Source: HIMB59 sp038124765 (GTDB taxonomy: Bacteria; Pseudomonadota; Alphaproteobacteria; HIMB59). Taken from it: a stretch of DNA of 45,458 nt. A program made the translations under genes and the position numbers. Shown piece after piece: positions 1 through 8,019 of the stretch. The notes below the pieces were generated by a model. That model was not told the DNA's origin and did no database searches. It saw nothing but the letters and a program-made list of their open reading frames with translations. Each line of letters opens with the position of its first letter. Position 1 is the first letter of the stretch. The DNA is taken from NCBI GenBank assembly GCA_038124765.1, contig JAYPCO010000005.1:1-45458 (forward strand), in the 5' to 3' direction.

Positions 1-43
1 GAAATTAGATATTGTTTATAAATATCTATATATTTTTCATATT

Positions 44-1504
44 TCATATGTTTGATAAATAAACCTTAAATATCAATTTAAGAATTTCATTCTTTAGAAA
101 ACTGTTATCTATTAGATATTTATTTACAAAATAAAGATCAAATTCGTTTAAATTGTAATATTCTTCACTAATATTTACATAATAAATAAAACTATTAAGT
201 AAATCTAAGTTTTCAGAGTAATGACTTAAAAGAATTGGATTAACCCTTATGTTTTTACTATCAATATTCAATTGATTGGTTTCATTTTCAAAATTGATAT
301 TTTTATTCAAAAAAAAGAATCTCATTGACGGGTTGTTAATAAGATCTAATTTTTCTAAATAATTTTTTTGACTATAATCATTCTTTAGATAGTTAACCAA
401 AGCAAGTGCGATGGAGTTATCCTCTATATTATTAGTTGGAATATTATTTAAAAGTGTAATTAAATTTTCTAAAAAATTAGAATTTTCATAAAGACTTAAC
501 AGCATTAATGCATTTATATGTTTTAGATTGCTGCTAGTTATACGCATTTGTGTAAATTCATCACTTAAAAGTCTTGAGACATCGTACAAATCCAATTGCA
601 GCGAAGGTAAGTAGCTTTCAATGAGTTGCAGTTTTTTATTATAATTTATTTCTTGAGAAATTTGATTATACATCAACAATTCGTTTGGTTGGTCGTCCAA
701 AGAATTTAATAGGGATATATATTGATTAGAGTCAATCAATCGATTTTTAAAAAAATTGTTTATTTGGTATAACTCTAATTGCTTATTCTTAATAAAAATT
801 TCAAGATCAATAAGCGACTTAGGATCATTTATTGGAAATTTAATATCGCTACTGATTGATAATATATATTTGTCTATTAATCCAATATCAGCAGAGCTTA
901 AATCAATATTAAGCTGCTTGCCCTCTAAGTAGTCAACTAAAAAATTAGAATTTAGCTTTTGGAACTCTTCTTTACTATATATTTCAATTAATAGCTCTAT
1001 TTGTGATTTTTGATTATTGTGAAGCAAGCAAATAATATTAAAAATATTTTGGGAGTCGAATTGTTTTTGCTCATAGGTTAATTTTAATTGATAATTACAT
1101 AACTCCCCTATCTGATTGGAATAAAATAAATGTTTGACGTAAGACTCGTTCAAAACAGGATCTATAAAATTTTCAAATAATACGTTATTAAAAAGTTTGG
1201 AATTTATTTGATAGGAATACGATTTATCTGAAAAAAAATTTACTTTCTCAAAAAAAAATTCTGCTTCAGAGGAGTATAATGGATGTATTTGGTTATTAGT
1301 TAAAGGATCAAATAAAGAATAGTAAAAATTATCATTGGCTTCTAAGGCCTGAATTAAATAAATAAAATCTTTTGGTTCAGATATTGTGGAGATAATATTA
1401 TTATGTGTAACCTTATTTTGTTGAAATAAAATATTCTCTAGGTTTTCAGCTTTAACGAAATTAGTAAAAAAAAAACAAATAACTAATGCTAAAATAGTTT
1501 TCAT
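44..1504 (-). CDS. Secreted protein of unknown function (486 aa)
   Basis: Not recognised. The N-terminus has a Lys, a hydrophobic stretch (about residues 3-15) and an Ala-containing cleavage-like site ending near KAE (residues 18-20), so it is probably exported to the periplasm. There is no lipobox Cys. The mature part is rich in Asn, Leu, Ile and Ser and looks all-helical with repeated amphipathic helices, as in TPR- or HEAT-like scaffolds, but I see no clean repeat consensus and no catalytic motif. Its ATG overlaps the stop of a 43-residue membrane peptide by 4 nt (ATGA), so the two are probably one translationally coupled unit. It is divergent from aroK. That the reading frame is a gene is certain; the function is open. 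Confidence 0.8.
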   Translation of the reverse strand: MKTILALVICFFFTNFVKAENLENILFQQNKVTHNNIISTISEPKDFIYLIQALEANDNFYYSLFDPLTNNQIHPLYSSEAEFFFEKVNFFSDKSYSYQINSKLFNNVLFENFIDPVLNESYVKHLFYSNQIGELCNYQLKLTYEQKQFDSQNIFNIICLLHNNQKSQIELLIEIYSKEEFQKLNSNFLVDYLEGKQLNIDLSSADIGLIDKYILSISSDIKFPINDPKSLIDLEIFIKNKQLELYQINNFFKNRLIDSNQYISLLNSLDDQPNELLMYNQISQEINYNKKLQLIESYLPSLQLDLYDVSRLLSDEFTQMRITSSNLKHINALMLLSLYENSNFLENLITLLNNIPTNNIEDNSIALALVNYLKNDYSQKNYLEKLDLINNPSMRFFFLNKNINFENETNQLNIDSKNIRVNPILLSHYSENLDLLNSFIYYVNISEEYYNLNEFDLYFVNKYLIDNSFLKNEILKLIFKVYLSNI

Positions 1505-1632
1505 ATAAATCTTTCGATTGGTATATTATGCTGATTGAGCTTTGTAGGAGATGGTATTTTAATACTATTAATCAATAAGAAAGTTAAAGATAAAAGTATA
1601 ATAAATAAAGCTATTACTAGTATTTTTTTCAT
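1501..1632 (-). CDS. Small single-pass membrane peptide (43 aa), coupled to the downstream secreted protein
   Basis: This short frame encodes a peptide starting MKKILVIALF with one strongly hydrophobic segment (about residues 4-22) followed by a short polar tail ending PIERFI. Its TGA stop overlaps the ATG of the 486-aa secreted protein in an ATGA tetranucleotide, the usual sign of translational coupling. A promoter-like pair lies directly upstream (boxes at 1665-1670 and 1641-1646) and would start the transcript about 2 nt before this ATG. The peptide could be a signal-anchor microprotein that partners with the secreted protein. It could also be a decayed N-terminus or a coupling leader. I recognise no family. 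Confidence 0.5.
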   Translation of the reverse strand: MKKILVIALFIILLSLTFLLINSIKIPSPTKLNQHNIPIERFI

Positions 1633-1640
1633 AATTATCT

Positions 1641-1670
1641 ATTTTATGAGGTCTTTTATTATATATTCAA
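1641..1670 (-). promoter_or_regulatory. Predicted promoter for the 43-aa/486-aa unit
   Basis: On the minus strand a TTGAAT box (1670-1665) is followed after 18 nt by TAAAAT (1646-1641). The -10 box ends 8 nt before the ATG at 1632, so the predicted transcript would have almost no leader. This is consensus matching by eye in AT-rich DNA. Confidence 0.35.
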
Positions 1671-1677
1671 ATCACAT

Positions 1678-1683
1678 TATAAA
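1678..1683 (+). promoter_or_regulatory. Candidate -10 box for aroK
   Basis: TATAAA lies 6 nt upstream of the aroK ATG (1690). That spacing would put the transcription start on the A of the start codon. No good -35 box sits at the right distance, so support is weak on its own. It matches the spacing seen upstream of rpmB, ctaA and the 43-aa peptide. Confidence 0.3.
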
Positions 1684-1689
1684 ACAATA

Positions 1690-2214
1690 ATGAATAAATT
1701 CAGATCAAAAATATGCATTATAGGCATGCCAGGATCGGGTAAATCCACAATCGGTAAGCTTTTGGCTCAAAAAATAAATTATACATTTGTAGACCTAGAT
1801 GAAGAAATTGAAAAGAAACAGTTGATGAAAATTAGCGAAATATTTGAAAAATTTGGTGAGAATTATTTTAGAGACAAAGAAAGAGATACTCTCTTAGAGT
1901 TTGTTAAGAATGAAAAAGTAGTTATATCTACTGGAGGGGGCATTATTTTAAAAAACCAAGATATTCTTAGTAGTTGTTATAATATTTATTTAGATTGCGA
2001 TATCGAGACATTAATAAAAAGAACTGCAAGAAATAAATTAAGACCTCTTTTATTGGATGACAGGAAAAGAAAAATTAAAGAACTTTTCAACCAGAGAAAA
2101 TCAATTTACAATGGTTTATCAGATTTAACAATAAATGCTTCCATTTCAACAAAAGATTCTATGAGTTCAATCTTAGAGGCAATTCCAAATGAAGATTATA
2201 AAAAAAATATCTAA
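1690..2214 (+). CDS. aroK: Shikimate kinase
   Basis: Phosphorylates shikimate at the 3-hydroxyl with ATP in the cytoplasmic aromatic amino acid (shikimate) pathway. The 174-residue protein has a Walker A loop GMPGSGKST (residues 12-20), the DLDEE motif (35-39) whose acidic residues contact Mg and shikimate, Arg61 of the FRDKE motif, the GGG shikimate-binding turn (82-84) and the lid-region RPLL motif (from 118). Length is normal. No Shine-Dalgarno sequence is visible before the ATG. aroB follows with a 26-nt overlap, so the two are co-transcribed, as is usual in proteobacteria. Confidence 0.97.
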   Translation: MNKFRSKICIIGMPGSGKSTIGKLLAQKINYTFVDLDEEIEKKQLMKISEIFEKFGENYFRDKERDTLLEFVKNEKVVISTGGGIILKNQDILSSCYNIYLDCDIETLIKRTARNKLRPLLLDDRKRKIKELFNQRKSIYNGLSDLTINASISTKDSMSSILEAIPNEDYKKNI

Positions 2215-3247
2215 CCACAATCATCAAATTAATTTTTTTAATAAGACACAACTAGAAACTTATTTAAAAAAAAATTTTACAAATATGGATATTATGATCA
2301 TTGATAAAAATTTATCAAATAATCATTTAGTTAAATATTATATTAAAAATTATAAAAATAGATGCTTACTTATTAAGGGTCATGAAAAAATTAAAACTCT
2401 AGAAAATTTTTCTAAAATTTCAGAAAAAATAATCAAAGCAGGTATTCAAAGAAAAAGTAAAATATTTTCTTTAGGTGGAGGCACGATTGGAGATCTTTCT
2501 GGTTTTATTGCTTCAACTCTTTTAAGAGGTATTGATCATGTAATGATACCTACTTCTCTATTAGCTATGGTGGATAGCTCCATAGGTGGCAAAACAGGGG
2601 TTAATAGCAAATTGGGGAAAAACTTAATAGGAACATTCTATCTACCAACTAATGTAATTATTTGTAAAGATTTTTTAAAATCTCTTCCTGCAAGAGAGAT
2701 AAGTTGTGGATTTGCTGAAATTATTAAATATGCATTCATACAGGCTAAAGAATTAAAAAAACTCTTAATCAAATCTAAAAATTTAAACAAAGATATAGAT
2801 AAAATTATTAAAATCTCAATAGAAACTAAACTTAAATTTATAGAGGATTTTCAGGAGAAATCTGAGGGTAAATCAGCTAGAGCAATTTTAAACTTTGGTC
2901 ATACAGTAGGACATGCAATAGAAAATTCTTACTCGTACGGCAATATGATTAAACATGGAGAAGCCATTGCGATTGGCATGATTGTTGAATACTCCTTATC
3001 AAATTTATTAGGTCACAATAATGAGAGTACTGATACACTGAAATTTCTATTAAATAAATACAACCTTCCAACAAATTATAAAAAATTTGTTAATGGAAGA
3101 ACAATACCAAAATTAATAAAAAAGATGATGCTAGATAAAAAAGCATCAGATGATTATGTTAATTTAATATCTATCAAAAAAGATAATGGGTTTATAAACA
3201 AAATAAGTTTTAAGAATTTAAATAAATTTTTATTTAAAATCAATTAA
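2189..3247 (+). CDS. aroB: 3-dehydroquinate synthase
   Basis: Converts DAHP to 3-dehydroquinate, the second shikimate-pathway step, using NAD and a divalent metal. The 352-residue protein shows the NAD-binding GGGTIGD motif (96-102), the MVDSSIGGKTGVN signature (127-139), the metal ligand Glu in GFAEIIK (Glu177) and the NFGHTVGHAIE motif that supplies histidine ligands. The N-terminal part is diverged. The start overlaps the end of aroK by 26 nt. The TAA stop overlaps the next start as TAATG, so aroK, aroB and the CorC-like gene appear translationally coupled. Confidence 0.96.
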   Translation: MKIIKKISNHNHQINFFNKTQLETYLKKNFTNMDIMIIDKNLSNNHLVKYYIKNYKNRCLLIKGHEKIKTLENFSKISEKIIKAGIQRKSKIFSLGGGTIGDLSGFIASTLLRGIDHVMIPTSLLAMVDSSIGGKTGVNSKLGKNLIGTFYLPTNVIICKDFLKSLPAREISCGFAEIIKYAFIQAKELKKLLIKSKNLNKDIDKIIKISIETKLKFIEDFQEKSEGKSARAILNFGHTVGHAIENSYSYGNMIKHGEAIAIGMIVEYSLSNLLGHNNESTDTLKFLLNKYNLPTNYKKFVNGRTIPKLIKKMMLDKKASDDYVNLISIKKDNGFINKISFKNLNKFLFKIN

Positions 3248-4497
3248 TGACATTTATCATTTTACTAAAAATAATTGGGATAATAATCTTATTAACTCTC
3301 TCAGCCATTTCTTCAGGTTCAGAAACAGCATTGACTGCTGTTTCCAAATTGAGAGCTCATCGTCAAAATGAAAAAGGGGTTAAAAACGCTAAATATATTC
3401 TAAAAATTAAAGAGTTTAAGGATGAGTTCATAACTGGAATATTACTTGCTAATAATTTATTTAATATATTAGCAACTGCGCTTTTTACTGAATTGCTTAT
3501 TTCACAGTTTGGAGGGTATGGAATTACTATTGCCACAATAATTATGACGTTATTAATAGTAATATTTTCAGAAGTCACACCCAAGATTTTTGCAATAAAC
3601 AAACCGATGTCCTTTGCGCTCTTGGTTTCAAAGTTTTTTTATTTTTATACAAAAATCATAAAACCCATCGTTTATTTAATAAATCTAATTTCTTCAAAGA
3701 TTATGAAGTTAATTGGTCTTAATTTAATCACTGATCAAAATAAAATCTTAGAAGAAGAGTTTGAAGGTGCAATTCAATTACAAAAGCAACTATCTAAAAA
3801 AGACGATGTTGAAGCAGAATATATGAGCAATCTACTTGAGTTAAAAAAACTCAAAGTGGATGAATTAATGACTCATAGAAATGAAATTTTATCCATTGAT
3901 CTTGATGATCCATTCAAAAAAAACTTAAAAATTATAAACTCCTCTCCTTTTACAAGAATTCCTGTTATTAAAAAAAATTTTAATAATTTAATTGGAATTC
4001 TAGATATTCGAGATTTTTTAAAAGATGACCAAATTGATGATAATGCTCTAAATTCAGATATTGAAAAGAAAACATTTCAACCAATATTTATCCCTCAAAA
4101 TAAATTAGCCATCAAACAGCTAATTGATTTCAAAGCTCAAAGAGAGCATATAGCTTTGATTGTTGATGAATATGGAGAAATACAAGGATTAATCACCTTA
4201 GAAGATATAATTGAGGAAATTATAGGTGAGGTGTTTGATGAAACTGATACTGATGAAACTTATTTAGAAAAAATAGATGATAGTAATTATTTATTTAATG
4301 GCAACTCAAGCATTAGAGAAATTAATAGAAGTTTGAATTTAGAACTTCCAGATCAGTATGTTACTTTATCAGGGTTAGTGCATGATTTAGCCAAAGAAAT
4401 TCCTAAAGTTGGTAAAATTTTTTACTATAAAGATATTAAACTTCAAATTATCTCTAGAACAGTTAGTAGGATAAATAAAGTAAAAGTTTCAATTTAA
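3247..4497 (+). CDS. HlyC/CorC-family transporter (CNNM/DUF21 plus CBS pair)
   Basis: Membrane protein of the CorC/CNNM family, linked to Mg/Co efflux or homeostasis. Residues 1 to about 170 form the DUF21 (CNNM) domain with four hydrophobic segments; the SSGSETALTA motif near residue 25 is typical. A tandem CBS pair follows (about 195-310), with the VDEYGEIQGLITLEDI stretch of the second CBS domain, and then a CorC_HlyC domain (about 335-416). Length (416 aa) is normal. It starts one base inside the aroB stop (TAATG). Its 3' end overlaps the convergent bolA by 9 nt. Transport substrate is known only by family. Confidence 0.9.
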   Translation: MTFIILLKIIGIIILLTLSAISSGSETALTAVSKLRAHRQNEKGVKNAKYILKIKEFKDEFITGILLANNLFNILATALFTELLISQFGGYGITIATIIMTLLIVIFSEVTPKIFAINKPMSFALLVSKFFYFYTKIIKPIVYLINLISSKIMKLIGLNLITDQNKILEEEFEGAIQLQKQLSKKDDVEAEYMSNLLELKKLKVDELMTHRNEILSIDLDDPFKKNLKIINSSPFTRIPVIKKNFNNLIGILDIRDFLKDDQIDDNALNSDIEKKTFQPIFIPQNKLAIKQLIDFKAQREHIALIVDEYGEIQGLITLEDIIEEIIGEVFDETDTDETYLEKIDDSNYLFNGNSSIREINRSLNLELPDQYVTLSGLVHDLAKEIPKVGKIFYYKDIKLQIISRTVSRINKVKVSI

Positions 4498-4743
4498 TAT
4501 TTTTATTTCTATTGAATGAAGTCCATTTTTAATAAACATATCTAGCTTTTCATAAATAGCTCTATGTATATCAACTCTTGTCATTGAATTTTTATTAACA
4601 ATATGAATTTCAATATGAGTTAAATTGCTATCAATATCTAAGACACCTGAATGATGCTTATGCTTTTGGCTATTATCAATAATACCTGAAATTTCAAATT
4701 GACTAATAGTTAATAAATGTTTTTTAATATCTTCAATATTCAT
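4489..4743 (-). CDS. bolA: BolA family protein
   Basis: An 84-residue BolA-like protein. The family partners with monothiol glutaredoxins in Fe-S cluster trafficking and sensing. Visible traits are the N-terminal helix, the HHSGVLDI core strand with the conserved His, and the ThrArgValAspIleHisArg segment that aligns to the family's helix-turn-helix-like HRAIYEKL motif. It is convergent with the CorC-like gene and overlaps it by 9 nt. Its start codon lies only 18 nt from the divergent J-domain gene, so the two must share a tiny promoter region or use promoters inside coding DNA. bolA beside cobS/cobT is a common alphaproteobacterial arrangement. Confidence 0.88.
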   Translation of the reverse strand: MNIEDIKKHLLTISQFEISGIIDNSQKHKHHSGVLDIDSNLTHIEIHIVNKNSMTRVDIHRAIYEKLDMFIKNGLHSIEIKILN

Positions 4744-4761
4744 TGATTTGAAAAATATTAT

Positions 4762-5268
4762 ATGAAGAAAAAAACTAATACAGAAAATTTATGCAATCAT
4801 CCTGGATGTGATGAGTTTGGTAATTATAGAGCTCCAATTGGATATGATAATTTGAACAATTATCAATGGTTCTGTTTAGATCATATTAAAGAGTTTAATA
4901 AAAAGTGGAATTACCATAATACCATGAATGCTGACCAAATTGAAAATGATATTCGATATGACACGATTTGGAGAAGGCCTACAAAACCTTTTGGTTCAGG
5001 AATGAAATACTTTAATTTTTCTATTAACGGTGAAGAAATGGGCTCTTTTGAAAACCCTAATCAAGATTTAAATAAAAAAAATAAACTTTTTGGGTCATTA
5101 ACAGTGCTAGATTTAGATATTAATGCCGATATAAAGTTGATAAAAAAGAGATATAAGGAACTAGTGAAAAAATTTCATCCAGATATTACTGGTAATAGTA
5201 AAAAAAATATTGATAAATTTAGAAAAATCGTTGAAGCATATAATTACCTTTTAGAAAGATACAAATAA
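4762..5268 (+). CDS. J-domain (DnaJ-like) protein with N-terminal Cys/His motif
   Basis: A 168-residue protein. The C-terminal region (about 112-168) is a J-domain with the essential HPD tripeptide at 139-141 and the preceding KRYKELVKKF helix, so it should stimulate a DnaK-type ATPase. The N-terminal 45 residues hold a putative zinc site (Cys11, His13, Cys16, Cys38, His41) and a conserved-looking GNYRAP segment. There is no Gly/Phe region or DnaJ zinc finger, so it is not DnaJ itself. Its TAA overlaps the cobS ATG by one base (TAATG), so J-domain protein, CobS and CobT should be made together. The client is unknown; the context suggests the CobST complex. Confidence 0.88.
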   Translation: MKKKTNTENLCNHPGCDEFGNYRAPIGYDNLNNYQWFCLDHIKEFNKKWNYHNTMNADQIENDIRYDTIWRRPTKPFGSGMKYFNFSINGEEMGSFENPNQDLNKKNKLFGSLTVLDLDINADIKLIKKRYKELVKKFHPDITGNSKKNIDKFRKIVEAYNYLLERYK

Positions 5269-6224
5269 TGAATAAAATTGAAGCTATCAAAAAAGACACC
5301 GATAACCCAATTGAAGAAGTCTCATCAAGACAAACTTTTAATATCAAAACGGATATTAAGTTACCAAAATTTGTAAATAGATCAGAGCATTGTCCTAAAA
5401 TAGATGAAAATTACTTATTTGATGAAAATACAACCCTTGCCATTTTGCTTGGCCTCAAATTTAACAAAAGAGTATTTTTGCAAGGATTACATGGAACAGG
5501 TAAATCATCCCATATTGAGCAAGTTTGTTCGCGTTTAAATTGGCCATGTATTAGAGTTAACTTAGATAGTCATGTTTCGAGAATTGATCTTATAGGTAAA
5601 GACTCAATTGTTCTCAAAGATAATAAGCAAGTAACTGAGTTTCAAGAAGGCATCCTTCCTTGGGCGTTTCAAAATAATGTTGCCCTAGTCTTTGATGAAT
5701 ATGATGCTGGAAGACCGGATGTAATGTTTGTAATCCAAAGAGTTTTAGAAACTGAAGGTAAATTAACTTTATTAGATCAAAGTAAAGTTTTATCTCCACA
5801 TCCTTATTTTAGAATTTTTGCAACTGCTAATACAGTTGGCCTAGGAGATACATCAGGTATCTATCATGGAACCAACCAAATCAATCAAGGTCAAATGGAT
5901 AGATGGAATATTGTAGCAAAACTAAATTATTTAACTGAAGATCAAGAAATTAAGATTATCTCCAATAAAATAAATGCTAGCGAAGATGAGATTAAAGTCA
6001 TCAAATCAATGGTGCAGTTAGCTAATTTAACTAGAAAGGGATTTGAACAAAAAGATGTATCTATTTTAATGAGTCCTCGCACAGTCATTATGTGGGCGGA
6101 GAATTTTAAGTTAATCAATGATATTAAAATATCTTTTCATTTCACATTTTTAAATAAATGTGATGAAAGTGAAATTGATATTTACAAAGAATACTTTCAA
6201 AGAGCCTTTGGAATAGACTTATAA
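5268..6224 (+). CDS. cobS: Cobaltochelatase-type AAA+ ATPase CobS
   Basis: AAA+ (MoxR-like) ATPase subunit of aerobic cobaltochelatase. With CobT it drives insertion of cobalt into hydrogenobyrinate diamide by CobN. The 318-residue protein has Walker A GLHGTGKSS (73-81), Walker B ALVFDEYDAGRPDV (139-152) and a sensor segment FATANTVGLGD, all typical of CobS. Length is normal. It sits between a J-domain gene (1-nt overlap) and cobT (4-nt gap). No cobN or other cobalamin gene is present in the window, so whether it serves B12 synthesis here or another ATPase/VWA role cannot be decided from this sequence. Confidence 0.93.
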   Translation: MNKIEAIKKDTDNPIEEVSSRQTFNIKTDIKLPKFVNRSEHCPKIDENYLFDENTTLAILLGLKFNKRVFLQGLHGTGKSSHIEQVCSRLNWPCIRVNLDSHVSRIDLIGKDSIVLKDNKQVTEFQEGILPWAFQNNVALVFDEYDAGRPDVMFVIQRVLETEGKLTLLDQSKVLSPHPYFRIFATANTVGLGDTSGIYHGTNQINQGQMDRWNIVAKLNYLTEDQEIKIISNKINASEDEIKVIKSMVQLANLTRKGFEQKDVSILMSPRTVIMWAENFKLINDIKISFHFTFLNKCDESEIDIYKEYFQRAFGIDL

Positions 6225-6228
6225 TTCA

Positions 6229-8019
6229 TTGCCAGAAAATAAAAATATTTCCCTTCCTAAACAATTATCCAGTACATTAAATAGCGTTAATAAAACTATC
6301 TCAGAAAATAAGAACTTAAAATTAAATATAAATTCTAATATTATTCTAGAAAAGGAAGATACACTTAACCTTCCAAGTATATCCAATATTTTTGATTTCA
6401 AGGATATGCGAGGTGCTTCTGACTCCTTTGCCTTAAAAAAGAAATACCACAACGAAACCGCTTTAAATCAGCTAACAAGTTTTAATAGTGATATTAAAGA
6501 TGAATTAATTTTCTTAGAAAAAATAAGATATGAGTTTTATGGATCACAATCATTCATAGGTATACAAAAAAATATTATTTTAAAATGGATTAGAAGAGTT
6601 GAGTTACTTAAACAAAAAAAAAATACAGAAATAAAAGATATATTTTATGTATCAGTAACTAAATTTTTTTTAGATTTATTTGAAAATAAACCAAAAGTTG
6701 ATCAAAAAAGTTTTGAAAGTATTATCACCAAAGAAAACCGAGAGGAATTTTTTTCAATATTAGAAAAGCTACCTCATTTTATTCACTCTCAGGAACTATT
6801 TTTAAAATCATCTTTAAAATTATTAAGATTAATTTACCCCATAGAAAAAAACATCGAAGATGAAGATGATAAAAATGTTAATGATGGGAAAGATGATGAA
6901 AACTTTAACCAACAACAAAATCAAAAAGAAGAAGAATCTAAAAGTCCTGAAGAGAATAAAAATGAAGAGAGCTTTAACCCTCAAGAAAGCGATTTAGACA
7001 ATAATCAATCAAGTGTACAAGGAGAAGAGGTTGATGTTGAATTTAATGATCAAATTTTAGAAGAAAATATAAAATCTATAGAAAGTTATAAAAATTTAGG
7101 GCTTAATTACAAAGCTGCCACCAATCAATTCGATGAAATAGTCGAAGCTCATAAATTATGTGATTTAGAAGAATTGATTGCACTACGTAAGCAATTAGAT
7201 GAAAAATGCGATCTATATCAAAAACAAATTTCTAGATTAGCCAATAAACTTTATAGAAAACTTCAATCAAAACAAAACAGATCTTGGAATTTTGATTTAG
7301 ATGAGGGTATTTTAGATACCTCTAAATTAACCAGAATAATTACAAATTCTTCTAACTCCCTGTCTTACAAAAAAGAAAAAGAAATAAAATTCGAAGATAC
7401 GATTGTAACCCTCTTAATTGACAACTCTGGATCAATGAGAGGTAAGCCAATTATGATTGCTGCACTTACAACAGATATGATCGCCTCCACTCTAGAGAAA
7501 TGTAAGATTAAAGTTGAAATTTTAGGCTTTACCACTAAGGCATGGAAAGGAGGTAAAACTAGAGAATACTGGTTAAAAAATGGAAAAAATAAAAACCCTG
7601 GGAGATTAAACGATTTAAGACATATTATTTATAAATCTGCTGATCAAAACTCAAAAAAATCAAAGGTTAATTTGGGTTTAATGCTGAAGGAAGGTTTGTT
7701 GAAAGAAAATATTGATGGTGAAGCTTTGTTATGGGCTACATCAAGATTATCTAAAAGACCAGAAACTAGAAAAATTTTAATTGTTATTTCTGATGGCGCC
7801 CCAGTAGATGACTCAACGCTATCTGTTAATAATAGTAATTATCTTGAAAAACACCTTAAAAGCACAATTCTAGCAATAGAAGAAAAATCAAATATCGAGT
7901 TATTAGCAATCGGCATTGGTCATAATGTAGGCCAATACTATTCTAAAGCAATTACTATTCATGATATTGAGGAGCTAGGTGGAATAATGTTTGAGAAAAT
8001 AGAATCGTTATTTACTTAA
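6229..8019 (+). CDS. cobT: Cobaltochelatase-type VWA subunit CobT
   Basis: Partner of the CobS ATPase. The 596-residue protein has a helical N-terminal domain, a highly acidic Asn/Glu/Asp-rich linker (about 207-275) and a C-terminal von Willebrand A domain whose MIDAS motif reads IDNSGSM (Asp near residue 399), followed by the ISDGAPVDD segment. All are hallmarks of CobT. The start is TTG, 4 nt after the cobS stop; no in-frame ATG fits better. The 3' end shares the tetranucleotide TTAA with the convergent tgt stop. It is expected to form a two-tiered ring complex with CobS, by analogy with the family. Confidence 0.92.
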   Translation: MPENKNISLPKQLSSTLNSVNKTISENKNLKLNINSNIILEKEDTLNLPSISNIFDFKDMRGASDSFALKKKYHNETALNQLTSFNSDIKDELIFLEKIRYEFYGSQSFIGIQKNIILKWIRRVELLKQKKNTEIKDIFYVSVTKFFLDLFENKPKVDQKSFESIITKENREEFFSILEKLPHFIHSQELFLKSSLKLLRLIYPIEKNIEDEDDKNVNDGKDDENFNQQQNQKEEESKSPEENKNEESFNPQESDLDNNQSSVQGEEVDVEFNDQILEENIKSIESYKNLGLNYKAATNQFDEIVEAHKLCDLEELIALRKQLDEKCDLYQKQISRLANKLYRKLQSKQNRSWNFDLDEGILDTSKLTRIITNSSNSLSYKKEKEIKFEDTIVTLLIDNSGSMRGKPIMIAALTTDMIASTLEKCKIKVEILGFTTKAWKGGKTREYWLKNGKNKNPGRLNDLRHIIYKSADQNSKKSKVNLGLMLKEGLLKENIDGEALLWATSRLSKRPETRKILIVISDGAPVDDSTLSVNNSNYLEKHLKSTILAIEEKSNIELLAIGIGHNVGQYYSKAITIHDIEELGGIMFEKIESLFT

